A stretch of DNA of 64,000 nucleotides from Apostichopus japonicus (GCF_037975245.1 NC_092567.1:23962376-24026375); one strand, 5' to 3'. Counted from the stretch's first letter, positions 28,601-43,898 are shown. Program-made: numbers and translations. Notes: generated by a model not told the origin, from the sequence alone.

Positions 28601-31600
28601 TCACGGGATACCAGCCTACGAGGGAGCCTAATCCCGACATCGTTGTTGGTGACGCAAGGAGGTCAGAACAGCAGTACAATATTGTAAAATCTGTCTGTAA
28701 TATTCCAAATTTCTAGTACCAATAATCCTTGTACAAATCAGTAGAGATCGTATCATTGTAAATATATCGTTTTTGTTAACTTTCAGAAACCTCTCAGTAG
28801 TCTTTTGGTCCTTTGAGTTTACTTCCCTGAATCTATCTAAAATTTTATTTTTATCGGCTTTGAAGGCCAAAGGAAAAACCCGGGGTCGCAACAGAGGGGG
28901 CGCTAGAGGGTGCCATTTTGTATTATCCCACGGAAGTTGTGACAGACAGGGTGCTGGGAAGCCCCCCTCCGTTTTCTGAAAGACCCCAAAAAGTCCAATT
29001 GCATTTAAGAAGGGTCTTTCCTTGGTAAATAAATATAAAAAGTAGGCTACCCTTTGGAATTTAGAATTTGTTATTGTTGCTGTGACAAGAAAAATCATGA
29101 TTCAAATCTTGAAATTTAGTTCAAAATGTAATTAAATAATGCACTTTTCTTGTGATACATAATGAATGGGATTCATTTTGACAGAAAGTTTTAGTGTAAC
29201 CTTGTGGTGAAATTGGCACTTTAAAATCAAGTTCACATATCCATCTGCCCCTCAAAGTTCATGCACCCACAGATCGACCCCCATACCCCTTTGGCCACCC
29301 CTAGCTGCATGCAACACTTGATCCAGGGCAATCCTACCACAGAATTTTGATCATGTCACAACATTTGAATGTAACTGCTCATCATTTGTTGTCTCGCAAT
29401 ACATACATGTATAAACTGTACAAAATATGTCCTTCGCATGTTAGATTGCCAGAGCTGAGGAGTTTCCCATTTCCACTAATATTGTTATTCTGAATTCAGT
29501 ATGACTGCCAAAAAAAAAAAAAAATGAAGCTAAATTTAAGTTCTATGAATACAAGTTCTAAAAACAAATTTGAACCAATTTAAAAAGTCGTAGCTTTGTT
29601 ATGAATGGCCAAAAAAGGAGAAAAAAAAGGTGAAAAAAAAAATAGAAAGAATAGGTGGAGAAAAAATGAGGACTATTGAATCCAAAGGGGTTGTGTCAAC
29701 ATCGATTGTTTAGTAGTTCAGACAGGTATGCTTTGGAATAGCTTGATTTAAAAATATAGTAGACATCTTTCTAAAACTTTTCAGGTATGTAGTTTCCTCG
29801 ACTGATAGCCCGGAGGCGTCTTCCTCCAATTGTGTTGCTCTTCAGGAGTAAAAGAAATTATGGCTTCCTGTACTTTACAGATTCTACTTATTCTCACGAC
29901 ACGACAGCTGTGCGTGGAATATATAGTTCTTTTTCAAGAGCAATTGGTGCCAGGGATGGTTTAAAGAAGCATCTTTCAAAAAAAAAAATGACAAAAAAAA
30001 TGAAGGATAATAGAATTATGGTTTTGATGTGCCATCTTTTAATTCCATTTATTTTTGTTGAGTGAGTTTCATTCTCTCTGCCAAGTTCTTCTGGTAATAT
30101 TTTCGATAAGCTTTAAATTGGTTAAAAGTTTATTGGTTTCAAAAGTACTTTTGGTGCCTAACAGGGAGAGGGGGGCCCCTAGGCCCCCTCAAATATCTGT
30201 CAGGCCTCATAGAAACTGTCAGAAATTGATTTTTTTTGTAGAAACTTGGTCATGCTTGCCCCCTCCCCCTGGAAAACACCATTGGCCCCCACCTAAAAAC
30301 TGAAGCCTAGCTATGCCCTGATCACATGGATAAATGGTGATTTCATATGTTTCTGTATTGGCTGCCTTCCTTACCTTTTGACAAAACTTAATCAAAGGTA
30401 TGCAGAGTATTTTGCACAATAAATGGTTTTGAAAAGTTCAAGTCAATATGAAACAGCAGGGTGCATTTAGAGTTACATATGAACAATTTTATTGGGTGGA
30501 TACTTATACTTGAAATGTTTAGAATTTCTTGGAATTGGAAGGTTATATGTGTTACTCATAATAACAAAGAGTTTAAAAAAGTGTTGACCTAAGTTAGCTA
30601 TTGGTCATGAGTAATATATTTATAAACTAACCACAGTTTTTGTCAAAATTGTAATTTTTTCCTTTTTCTTTTAAATTATGAATTCAGTTAATTGGGCCAA
30701 AAGTGTTAAATAAGACAAAAGTGAACTAATTAAACCAAGGGACCACTGTGAAAGTGTGGACACTTAACCAGCAGCAAGATAATTGTTATTGAAACAATAA
30801 CTCACTATAAAACAAGTGGCCACTGTAATAACGGCCACTGTGATGTAAGAAGGACTGTAGTTATACATATTAAAGATTATAATATAAAAAAGGCAAACTT
30901 AAGTTTACTTGTTTGTGAGTTGCATGCCCAAAAGAACGGGCGCAAAATATTTCAACTGCCTTGTTTTGCGGGTTAGCCTTTTAGTGTCGAGATATTTGTA
31001 AAGGGAGGGGGGCGGGCTTGGGGGGCGGAAACAAGGCCCTCGGAGCCACCTATATTGATCTGCCTCTGTATATTTGTTTCTGTGTAATGGCATGTACTGT
31101 AATGGATGCAGTACTGAACAGTCTGTTGTGTTATGTTCAATAACGATAATTACTAGACACAATTATATACCTTCTGTTACACTCGTTAGACGATGAAACC
31201 GCCTGGAATCGAACTGGCTGATTTGCTACTTTATATAGTGGCTGCTTTTTTAACCGCATGCTTTCAGATGTGTAGCCTACTGCCAGTGGCGGAGCTAGGG
31301 GTATTAGTCAGGAGGGGCGAGAATGGTCTGTAGGGGTGCTTTCGACACTATCTAAGCGGAGCGCCACCACAGGTTGGCGCGTAGCGTACAGAAATTTTTT
31401 GAGTAAAGATACTCCCTAGATCGCCGGAAATGACCCGTTCCGGACCTGGCTAATTTGCAGATAAACGAAGAATAAATAGGTGTCATCGCCAAATTACACC
31501 AACAAAATGTGACAAATGTCAATAGGTAGATGATAGCGCAATAAAAAAGTCAATAATTGCGAATAAGTAAAAAGTGGTAAAGAGCTGAAAAGGGCGCCAG

Positions 31601-34600
31601 CAGTCCATTTGAGTCCGTAAGGTGGGGGGCATCCGCCCCCCCTGACTGTATGGACGCTCCCCCACTGCTTATCGCGTATCATATTACATAGTGATCAATG
31701 AGAACAAGACAGTGCTTGTTTGATACATTTGTCAGGTCTTACAATAAGAATGTTAATTCATTGTATGGAGGCCTGCTAAGCTGCTGAAAAGTTTTTCCCT
31801 CAAATTGTATTTTGGGGCTAAATGATCAATATGACATTAATTCTGTTATCAACAATCTGCTGAAAGGAATTACCAGAAATTTTTCCCTCAAATTGTATTT
31901 TGGGGCTAAATGATCAATATGACATTAATTCTGTTATCAACAATCTGCTGAAAGGAATTACCAGAAATTTTTCCCTCAAATTTTATTTTGGGGCTAAATG
32001 ATCAATATGACATTAATTCTGTTATCAACAATCTGCTGAAAGGAATTACCAGAAATTTTTCCCTCAAATTGTATTTTGGGGCTAAATGATCAATATGACA
32101 TTAATTCTGTTATCAACAGATTTAATATGTAAAGCAAAGTTGCAACTTTCACTGAGTTGATAAAAATTGACTTCCACTTTTTGAGTATTTGCCAAGTAAG
32201 GTTCATTTAACAAAGCAAATAGTGTAATTTTTGTATTTCATCAGCTCTGAAACTTCAGTGCTCAATGCTTTATGGACTGTCAACAATAGTATACAGTTTG
32301 TATATTGTGCACATGTTAACACATGCATGCATGTATTGAATGCATAGTGTTGACTATACATGTGCACTCCATACCAGTTCAGGAAACGTTTGTAATTCAA
32401 CATTTAGCGCTTTTTGATTTGGCAGACACCTGGTTTAATACACGTTTATATATCATTATTTAATAGTTTCAATGATTCAGAAAGTGGCTGTATGAGCCCA
32501 AAGTAAAGAGAATACAAGAAGAAAATTAGATTTAAATTGGTCATTTTGAAAAGAAACCGGAAATAGATATGATAGTACTGATGTTTACATTATATTACAT
32601 AGCAACCTGTTTCCGTACATATAATTCAGCTAAGTATTGCCTGCTATTCCCTTCTAAGCACCGAATGTTTGTGGTGATCAACTTTCCAGATAGCCAATGT
32701 CAGTCCAGGATACTTAAAGCAGCCTCGCGCTTAGGATGGACTCCCGATCGATTATGTCATTCAAATTTGCATGTACGCTTTTTAAGAGCAGAGAAAGGTT
32801 TGATTAGAGTAGGATTTAAAATAGAGACACCGGAATTTCAAATCTTTTAGGTCCATCTCAGAGCTGGCTATCAAGTGATACACAGCCAATTTAAGGACTG
32901 TATTTATAGCTCAGTTGGCACTGCACAGGAATTGTAAAATCCAGGGAATTATATTTCCAGTATTGCAGCACATAATTGCTATTAATAATGGTCAAATTGC
33001 TCTGCAAGTCCAAAGACATATCGTCAATTTATTTGTGCATAGGAACCATAGTATTTTATAGGAGACTAAAGTTCAAATGCAAAATTTGAAAGCAAGATCA
33101 TTCCTTGAAATCCTGTGGCTGCTGGGGTCCACCCACGTACTGTTCTAGTGACAAGTTTCTTCAGCCTTATAACTTTCAAACTTGTGTGTTTGTAATTTCA
33201 GTCAGTTTTCTTAACTTTTCCCATTTAAATTGAATTATATTGCATTCATTATTTTTATTTCTTCAATGCAGAAACATGTTTTAATTTAGTAAATGAAAGA
33301 AAAGAATTTTAATTTGCTTCTCAATGATTTGTTACCCCCGTCTTGCACTTCTGTAACATGTGTAGTATATAATGATTATTAAGATTTGGTCTGTGGGAGA
33401 GGGGGGGGGAAGGAGTTTGTACGGAAGATTTACACCAATGAACTGTGTTGTCCCATATCTGTGTGAAAATCTTCCCCATCACTTTACCAGTTTCCAGGGG
33501 GCCCATGTACATTCCTGAAGATTTAAAGGCATTGAAGACTCGCCCCAAACCGCGTGCGGCCATCTGAAAAAGTTAATTTTTTGTTGCTTGCAAGTGACGT
33601 TTTGTTTGTGTCGCTACAAAATGCAGACAGTAATGAAACGTGATACCTTAATTGTTATCTTTAATTGTTATCTTATCGTTGGTATACTATGCTGTGGGTA
33701 TTGACGGCAGCTGTATGTACTGACTTTACACTAGTGTCTAATTACCGACGGTAGCAAGCTGTGTGTGTATTTTCTGGGATCAATGGTGGTGCTTAAAACT
33801 TCTGTTACACCTCATTCAAACTAGGTCACAGTACCGGCATTAGACGTTTCTTTTTGCGTGAGTCTTCACACCCTTTAAGGGGCCCATTTACCAGTGCTTC
33901 ATCAAACCGTAAGCCTGCCCTCACTGTTTCCCTGATCAAGGTGACAGTACTGGCAATGCAAGCATTGATCATGGTTGCCTGCTACCTATCTATGAAGATG
34001 ATTAAAGTACTTTACAACACTTCCTTTACATGTATGTTTATGGTAACCCCAGACTTGACAGATGAACCACACAGACCAGACAAATCTTTCATCCTGTAAA
34101 TTGCCTGTCTTGAAAGATCATGAAGACCCCTAATATGGGTCAGTATAAGACTACTCTGTCTTTAGAAGGGGGTGATGATTGAAGCTTACAACAAGATCAA
34201 GTGATATTGTGATAACTTTCTCAATGACTATGTGTGAGTTAATGCCATTAGAATGTCAGATTTAAAGCAATATACTGCTAATGTATATAATGTATGTAAA
34301 CCAAAAATGATCTAAAACTGTATATTGGATATTCCCATCTGACATGACATGCAAAAAACAAAAGAAAGAAAAAAGTCATAAAATAACGGACTTTAAGCTT
34401 AATATTGTATATCACAAGCTCAATAAATACATAAAAATACTTAGAAATGAAATTTGTAAAATAAAAAAACATTAAAAATTTTATAAAAAATATTAAACAG
34501 ATAAAGTATCATACATGCAGACTAAATACATTGACAGGTGCCTATATATGGTTTCTGACACTACATTTGGTAAACTATATAACCAGGGCCTATTACTCAG

Positions 34601-37600
34601 GGTAAGCTGGAGAGGGTATGACCCCTTGCCACTCATTTGTGGAACAATAAATTCACATGGACTTTGGCACTGTAACTTGCACTTGTAACAAAGTAACTTG
34701 TCATTTTCAACACCATTGAACATTGGTCTGATTCCTGCCTTTGTTCCTGCACCTCCCTGCCCCCACCCCTCTCCCAATTTCCAACCTTTCCAACCTGTGT
34801 TGATCCTGCTGAGGGTCCTTTTGTTTTTAAGTTCAAGATTAAAAATATATATACTTTTTTTCTGTGGGAGTCCTTTACTTTGTTAAGCCTGTATTGGCTT
34901 TTAAAGGACTTCCCTCCACATATATATATTTATTATCTGTGGAAAAATCAAATAAACAATAAACCAACAAATAAACGATAAACAAAATGAATGACAACTA
35001 TTTGACTTTTTACCATATTTGGGGACACTGTTGCTGACCAGCTTTGATGTCTAGTTGTCTACTCTCAGACAAGTCAATGAGGAAGGCGAAAATAAACTCT
35101 TCACATCTCTTTAATATCTCTCTCCGTTTGACAGTGTCAGCTGGTCACACAATTGCATCATGTGATGGTTAGATCTTTGAAAGAGGTGTAAGAGAATATT
35201 TATTGACAGATGTTGAGAGGGTTAGGGTGCTTACACTAGATCCGGATCAGATCCCCTGATGTTATCAGAAGATCATCTCTCCATGGGGTAAACTTATGCA
35301 TTGATCTGGATGCAATTACACTTGAGTCGTACTCTGATCCTCCCCACCCCCCTCGCTTTTCACCGGATGTTGGTAAAATAAGTTGGATTGGAAATGTGTC
35401 ATGCGCAGCCTCGCGTAGTACGTACACACCAAACTTTCGTTGCCATGCTGTATATGCTTAGGGTGACAATGCTATGTACGGCCCAAATGCACTGAATCTA
35501 TGTAGGAATTAGCACATGAATGATACAGAACTGGAATTTCACGCGAGAATGCATGTGACGTAATGAGGTCACCGGACATCTTGGGTCACTGTTGATGCGT
35601 CAGTGTTTACATTGCAAAACTTATCTCGACATCCGGATCAGATCCTGGTCTCTGCCAGCATCAAATAGGAGGATCAGATCCGGATCTGAACTGCGTTAAC
35701 ACAACAGCCGTGATCTTGACGCCAGGATCAGATCCGATGTCAAGATCTGATCCGAATCTAGTGTAAAGGCACGGTCCATATACTGGTTGGCATCTTCAAC
35801 CTTACAGACTTCCTGATTGGCAATAGTTTATGTGTGGGATGCTATGACAGTATGTATGTGTAACATAGTGGCCACACCGCAGTGGCTTGGACTTCCTTGG
35901 CAAGAGATGAAAAAAGCTGATCACAAATATTAGACAACTTATGCTTTGGCTTCTTTAAACGTACTTGACAGCTGTTCTTATTACTTTCATTGCAGGGATT
36001 TCTCGCACAACAAGCTCACCAAAATTCCACCGAAATCCTTCAAAGGTCTCAACAATGTCAAAGAACTGTGAGTATATATCTCATGTGCAACTTCTACAAT
36101 TTCAATTAAAGAGTGTCATTGTATCGTTTATGCATTTTCATGCCAATACATTTTAACTGTGTTAATTTGTATTTGGGGTCATCACAGGTCAAATGGTGAA
36201 ACTCTTGTAAACATGTACACCCTCACTATACATTACGTCAGATTCATGAAGAAAACTGTTCATGTTATCTTTTTTTTTGGGGGGGGGGGTTCTTTTTTTT
36301 AGGTGTTAAGGTTTCCTATTTTCTTTGATGGGAGTACTCTATTCCATTAAGCCCACAAGGGTTTCTTAGTTTACTTCCTTTCACATATTTTACTTATTTG
36401 CAGTTATATTGTCTTGTTCACCTTGTATTACTATGTGTTGAAACAAATAAATCATCATCATGTTACATCATCAAAACCACAATGCAGTTTTGCATTCTGG
36501 TTATTTTAGTCTCAATTTAAAAATGTACTTGTAAGCTATAATGGCTCATTGGACATGTTCTTCTGTTCTAATGGTCTGCATCATGCAGATCTACACAATC
36601 AGAGGTAGACAACTATCTCGAGAGTGTAAAAATATTTTGTTGCCACTAGTAGTGTGTACTATGTAATCACAAAATCATGATGATGATGTAAGGAGCAAAA
36701 TGAAAACAAAAAAACATGAATGTAAACGTCTCGTGTAATGTCTCCTTTCACGATATATTTTTGTTCAAAATATAATTACTCAAAGCATGATCCAGGAGCA
36801 ATGAAATCAGTCAATAAGTTCAATTTTTTTTCAAAAAAAATGAAAGGAAAAAAAAGAGAAAAAAAAAAATGTTTTTTTGTGGTCCTGATACAAAGTTTAT
36901 TGTGCTGGTTTAAAGAGTTAACTCATTCTTTTGTAGCCGGCATGATGCAGTTAAAACCACTAGTTACATGAGATTGACGGGTATCCAATCGTACGAAAAT
37001 AAGACATATTGGCTTGCAATGGTCAAATTTATCTGATGCTACTGTGCAAACCAGTGTGAAATGTATGCAGCTGAAACCAAATGGAACCACTCAGATCGAA
37101 GTTCTTTGTCTCAGCCTATATGTGTGATTTATCAGCTTGCCGCAAAAAAGTAACATTTTCAATAAAGATGATGTAATTTTTTCCCTGCTTAGAATTATTA
37201 TAAATTTTCCTAAATTTAGAAATTCTTCACATGTGTTTGATTTACCTGTGGGCCACTTTTTGGAATTGTAGGTAAGTTTTACTTATAGGGCTCCCAGCAT
37301 GATCAGGGCAGTAGAGGTATGTTAACATGCAATCTACCACATGCCATGGGTATATCGGTCTGATGACTTTCACACCTCTCTCAAAACCACAACAAATATT
37401 TTATGGGTTACATCTGGAAATTTGTTCCCCCTCATGGCATGTGATGTCCTAACGTTTTAAGTTATTGTTAATTCCATGTTCCAGACACATTATTGGTAAA
37501 ACAACTAACATACTGCAGTCCGGACTATTACCCAGGCCCGGATTAAGGATACGGCTCAGGGCCCAAAGCTAATAAGAAGGCTATGCCTAAATTTATTGAG

Positions 37601-40600
37601 TCTGTACCCGATTCTTGTCTGGACCCCCCCCCCCCCAATTCCTGCATAGAATCTTTTTTTTTTAAATTCAGACGTCATATGGTGGCTTCTGTTGCATTAT
37701 ATTTAGACTTCAAATTAGGTCTATAAATAAGGTCTAAAATGCAAGGTTAGGCTTTAGTTAATATATTTGATTTTTTGTGTGTGTGGCTCAGAAGGGAATG
37801 TGCACTCCCAGCAGTGGTCTAATTCTTGTCTGGCTAAAATAGTTTTGGAAACAATTTATGCCAAAGTTTGTGGAAATAGGTACTGACTGTTTCAATAATG
37901 TTTTGCTTATTCTCTTCCTTGAACTGCTTTAAAGTCTGATAATGGGTGTGTCAACTGGACTTCAAAAGGAAAACAAGTTTTTTCCCTTAGCAACTTTGTC
38001 AAAAACATTCCTTTTTCTTACAAATGTAAAAAAAAATCCTAAAAAGGTCAGATATTTCAGTACATGCAGTTGAATTGTCCAAGCTTTTGTTAAGCGTCTA
38101 CTGTACCCTGTTGCCTATTTCCGGATCAGAATTCCGAGTTTGTATGCATGATGGTCATCGATCCAGATTAACTCAAGATTTTCTGTGTACCTGGAAAAGT
38201 ATTTCATTTTTTTACCTAAATCAATTGTATTCTTGGTTTTTTTGTTGTCAATGCACATGGATCAGATTGGTGTCCTGCTGTGATAGTGCAAGCTTGACTA
38301 CTCAAACCCAAAATAGTTTCCTGTGATAAGAACCATATTACGGATCTCAAGATATGGCTATTAGTTAAAAGGCGGGTAAAAAGGAGAGAGAGATAAACTT
38401 ACTAAAATATGTCTGAGGGGATTGGTAACCGCAACACTGCAGGGAATGGTACGAAGAAAACAGCCAAAGTCCTTTAAAATGTAGAATCTTTTGTTGATGT
38501 TTTAAGGTTATATAGGCCTATATATGTTTTATATATGTTAGGATGCAAGCTTACATTCCTGTTGGAAAGTTATGAATGGACTTCAAAGCAAACTACAATG
38601 TACCTTGTATATTGAAGGGGTGAAAATGAATTTTGTAAGTACAGGTAGTAGACTGCCTACAAATCCCATTGGCCTTCCCCTGATCGTATAATAGTCAACT
38701 GACTCACTCAAGCATATGCTGCTAGAAAAGACCAACTCACTCGACAAAATACTGTGAGAAGCCTCAACTGGATTATATAGCCAGTTGTTTACTCTCAGAA
38801 CGTGATGTTCTGATGGCTGAAATTAATTGATTTCTTAGTAAACAGTGCTAGAAATCTCCTAAATAAATATCATATATCATTATCGCATATTGTATTTCTA
38901 AGATTTTGAATTTTTCAAATCTGTGGAATTTGGGGAAAAGTCCACTGATTTTGTAATCTTGAAGAAATACTTAATAATAATAATAATAATACTTCGTAAT
39001 ATATTGATGTCTTCTTAGGATAACTACTTAAAATGAAAGACATCAAGTACTAGAAACTAAAGACACACACTAATTAAAGAAAAGAACTAATCAAAGTAAC
39101 TTCACTTCTGTGCAATTATTGTAAAGTATTGATCAAATGCTTATCCCTTAAGAATTATTAATTTATATTCGTTAACTGATCTTCTTTAATTTTCTTATGA
39201 TCTTATTAATTTTCAGTGGTCTGAGTTACAATGAGCTAGAAGTTCTTCATAAGAATTCTTTTGCTGGGCTCTCAAGTGTTTCATCTATGTAAGTATTAAC
39301 CATAAAATTGGTTTTATTTCCAAGGCGATAAACTCCTTTTGAATCCTTAGTAGTGTGGCAGTGCTGAACTCCAGGGGATGGTACAAGTTCTATGGCATAT
39401 GTGGCATAAACTATAGTATGGCGATGAGAAATTTGCACTGAACGAAATATTTGTTAATTCCTTGTAAAAATCCTATAAATAGGACTTTCACATTTCCTCA
39501 AGAAATGTCTTCCATTAGTATAGGTACATGGAAATGCAAAAATGACCTCTTGTTATCTCGTGAGTGTTAAGAGGGTCAAACACTGTTGGAATAAATGCAT
39601 ATATTAACTCTGTTGAACTCTGCTGGAATGAATGCCAAAGACGAACAGAACCACTCGCCAATTTTTTTATTTTGTGCTGCAGTACTGTCCGATGTCGGAA
39701 GGGTGTATAAATTTCCGTTTTGTTCGTCTCTTTCACAGAATTCTTGATAAGAATAAATTCAAAGAATTTCCAATCGAAGCTTTTCTCCACAAGGATCTCA
39801 AACACTTGGCAAACATGTAAGTTAATAACCTGTTTCTGATCTACTAGATTATTCATACATGGTCTTCCACACATGGTAAGGGGTGGATCCAGGGGTTTAA
39901 TTAGGAGATTTATGGCCCTGAGTGGACCCTCTTATAAAATTGTAGACCTCAAATTGTGCATTCTGATGATTTCTTAGGCATGAATTAGGTCCACCACCAA
40001 GGTTGGGCAAAATAGCTACTTTTAATTTTTTTGTGCGGGGTTGAAAAGAGGGACAGGGAAGGGTGTTAACCCTGTACCTCCCTGGAACCTTGCCCTCCCA
40101 GGGGCACATTTGTGAAATAGCTGTCCACATGTTTTTTACGACGAGATCATAGATTATTTAATATGAAATTTGATCTATTGGTTAAACTGACAACTTTGTT
40201 AGCACATCTTTTGAAAAAAAAATATATATATACTGCATATTGAGAAATAATATGGTCACAAGTTTTAGCTCAAGTGAGAAAGCTTAATTTTTGTGGAAAA
40301 ATTCTGCAATTTTCTTTGGGGGTCTCACTTTTCAGCTGTCATAAATTAATATGCAGATGAGCTAGTCTGGTCGTCATTTCATATTGAAAGGATAATGTGC
40401 AGTCCTTTATATGTGACTCATAGCGAGTATCTAGTGCTTAAATTAAATAATTGGATCATAATTAATGAAAGTTCGATTTGTAAGATAATTAATGGCTCCT
40501 TGTCTGTAAATCCACTTTTATGATAAACTACTGTATTTGAGCAAAAGCTGAGTAAAGTTTCATCAATTATGTCGGATGGAGACAGAAATTTTTTGGAACG

Positions 40601-43600
40601 GGGTCATCTATCAAATTGTTTTATGATAAGTTTGCATGCGTATTTATTAGTTCATTAAAATATAATGCGTGTAGGCAATTCAGAGCTCAATTTAAATCTG
40701 TCATTTGATCGTTTCGTTCATATTTTGTTCATATGACGATAATAAATCCCAAATTTCATGTTTAGATGGTGTAAAATCTATCTCCCCCTTTCTTCAATTC
40801 TCTGTTTTCAATGGCTTCATCCGAGCAACCTCCCCTCCTCCTCCCGCCCTCGCTCCTACCAAATGCCACTGCCCACATTGGAGACCTGTAAATCTGATCT
40901 TTTAGTTTCTAGATTATGTTTTTTTTTTATAAACTTCATTCTTGAAATGTCACCATCCAGAACAGCCCCACTTGATTGCTTATGATGGAGATATTACTCC
41001 CTTTATTCTTAATTAGACTGGTGTTTTGACCCTCTGTTTTGAAATGTCACCATCCAGAACAACCCCACTTGACTGAGATGGAGATCTTACTACAGCTTTA
41101 TTCTTAATTAGACCAGTGTTTTGACCATCTGGTTTGAAATTTCACCTTAGATGTAACATCGTTGATGTAATATCAGAGTTAAAGTCTATTTTAATCCCCC
41201 ATTTAAGACCCTTCTAACATTTTATGCTTCAGATTTTTTGTGAAAATTGAGACTGACCTTTCCTCCCATCACCTGGGGAGAAAAAATACAATATTGCTTC
41301 ATATCTGCATCATGAGAAATTATTTCGGTCATTTATGTTTTTCACCCACTTTGCCACGCAAAGTTACAAAATGATACACCTGAAAGTTGATATCTTTGTA
41401 CTGCAACTTTACTGAAATCAATGCGTAGATATCACTCAGAGAGGATCCTTATATATGATGAAATCGGAGACTACAAAGTTGCTGAAACCCTCTCAAAGAT
41501 TGGTTAAGTAGGAAGATAAGCCACTAAAATATCTCAATGACCATGCAGAAGGATTGCTGGGTACTGCACAATTGGTCATTTTAAGTGTTATATTCACAAA
41601 AAATAAGATCAAATATAGAAGGAAAGAAGGAATAGAAGGAAGGAATAGAAGAAGGAATAGAAGGAAAGAAGGAATTTTTTTTCTCCAGTTTTCTTGAAAT
41701 TTTTGCTGAACGTTGCAACCCTTTTTTCAAGTTTGTAGGTGTGACATTGTGTGCTGTTATATGTGTTTTTAGTATAAATAGCTTATATACAATTAGAGAG
41801 ATGTGATTTCTTGAGAACAAAACAAAAAAAAACAATAGAAAACCATAGATGAAACAAAATCAGGGAAAGCCATAACATTACTTATTTAATTTTGTAGGAG
41901 AGCATGTTGAAAGCAACTGCTCTACCCACTCCTTCAAAATCTGTTCATAAGTGGAGGGGAGGGGGGGGGGGGTGAGGAAGGGGGAGGGAGGTGGCACGGC
42001 TAAATCATAGCAACATAGGAGAGGGCATATAGAATATAGAATGCAGATTTTTTTGACCAGTCCTCCCCCCCCCCCCCCCCGCCCCTTAAGTAAAGAAAAA
42101 GACATGCTTTATGAACCCACATAATTGCTTGCTGAGCTTTGTGCACTGTGTTATGATCTACAAGAAAGAAAAAATGAAGAACATATTGTTGTCACTTGTC
42201 CAGACATTGCTTACATGGTCAGAACGAAAAGTAGGTCATTTTATGGACATTTTATTGAAAGGAAAATTGTCTGAGTTTGCGAAGTGGGTTTGCCAAATCC
42301 TGATCAATTTGGTAACGTACAAACAATTCGAAAGCTCTATGAAATGTTGAACATTCGTAAGTTATGATCTTAGTTAAATGGTAAATCATAAAATACTAAT
42401 CAGATACATACAGCAGGAATTATCATTAAAAAACAATAGAGATTGTTTGTTCATGTAATATGCATTTTGTACAATCATACAAACAGAAGTTAGTTGATGA
42501 TTTTTACCAATTCTTATGGGACTTTACAAGGGACAAAGTACAGCTTTTTTTTTATTGCAAACGATATTTTTCATTAATATTGTTGATTCTTTTGGGACTG
42601 AAAATGTACAAAGAACATCTTTTTTGTTCCCCTTCTGTTTCTTCATTGTTGATGTTTTGAAGTCTTCCATACTCAGGATCACCCAAAAGTGAATCAAACA
42701 TTTGAAAAAAAAACTCTTGTAAACTTATGTAGAAAAGTAAACTTGTCTCTTTGAATTGACTTCCAGGTCGAAGAGACATTTTTTGTCATCTGTCTTTTTT
42801 AATGCATTATTTTTTTGAAAGCTTGAAAGAAGGTTCGTTCAATATGCCTAATCTTATATGTTCCCATTGGGATTTCCATGATAGGATATGCAGCCGGTAC
42901 GGAATGATCATGTGAGGGAATTTTCTGGTTTCCAAAAGTAAAGCGGTATTGTGATTGTACTATTAAAAGTGAACAAATTATTTCTTAGTGACAGATCTGC
43001 ATTTTATGAGGTTACTCACATGTGATGTTCTTCCACCCTCCTCCCTCCCTCCCTCTCTTCCTCCCTCTTCCCATTTGGTTGGGCCGCATATCAATTCCTT
43101 TAAAAGATACAGAGAAAGAGGTGATATTGGTTCAAAGTTTGCTGAATTAGCAGAAAGTTTTCAAAAGTTCTTTGTAACGTTTCTATTTATCTGAAGTTGT
43201 TTATGGTCACTGTTTAGTTCGAAATATAGATATATAAATATATATATATATATATACATACATAATAAAAACATTTCTTTGTGGTTTAATTGGCATTAAT
43301 TACAGACATATTGAAATCACTTTTGTTTAAAAAGAAAGAAAATATGGCGGAAGTGGTGTGGAGGAGACCTGTGTTACTAACATCAAACCTTTTTACATAT
43401 ATACCATGGAGTTCAACTTTCTTTCCAAGGTGATTGACAACTCAACAGTGGTACATTTCCATAAATATACAGTATGTAACTTAAGAAATTGTGATGTGAG
43501 CAGAGGTCACACCAGTCTATGACATGGCTGGGGTCTCTCCAGGGAGGAAGGGGGCAGAGTTTATCATTAAGGGGGGGATAAATCTTGAAACATCAAAATG

Positions 43601-43698
43601 TCATAGATGTGAGATTGACATTTCAAATGTTGTATATTTGGTCAGACTAACATTTTACGGCCGTTTAAAATGTAGTTTTGTTTTGACACACGCATACT

Positions 43699-43732
<34 letters not shown>

Positions 43733-43823
43733 GATATATATATCTATAGAATTAGTCATATATTTCGCTCTGTCCACCAGACATAGAGCACTCTGTGCCA
43801 AGATAGACGCCAACCAACTTTAT

Positions 43824-43898
<75 letters not shown>

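Larger units (their letters stand above)
1613..35995. other. Intron 1 of the LGR gene (34,383 bp)
   Basis: Bounded by GTGAGT and ttgcag. It holds no supported coding exon: an extra in-phase LRR exon was looked for and not seen, and the exon 1-2 junction already completes a normal LRR. Contents are mobile elements and tandem repeats listed separately. Large parts (about 1613-5973, 6577-8407, 10256-14030, 20000-22400 and 22740-26000) show only AT-rich sequence with homopolymer runs and short G-rich or C-rich patches that look like decayed element ends. Confidence 0.75.

Noticed and set aside
28628-29098. 156-codon minus-strand frame
   Set aside because: Largely overlaps the solo LTR, crosses its boundary, and shows no retroelement domain.
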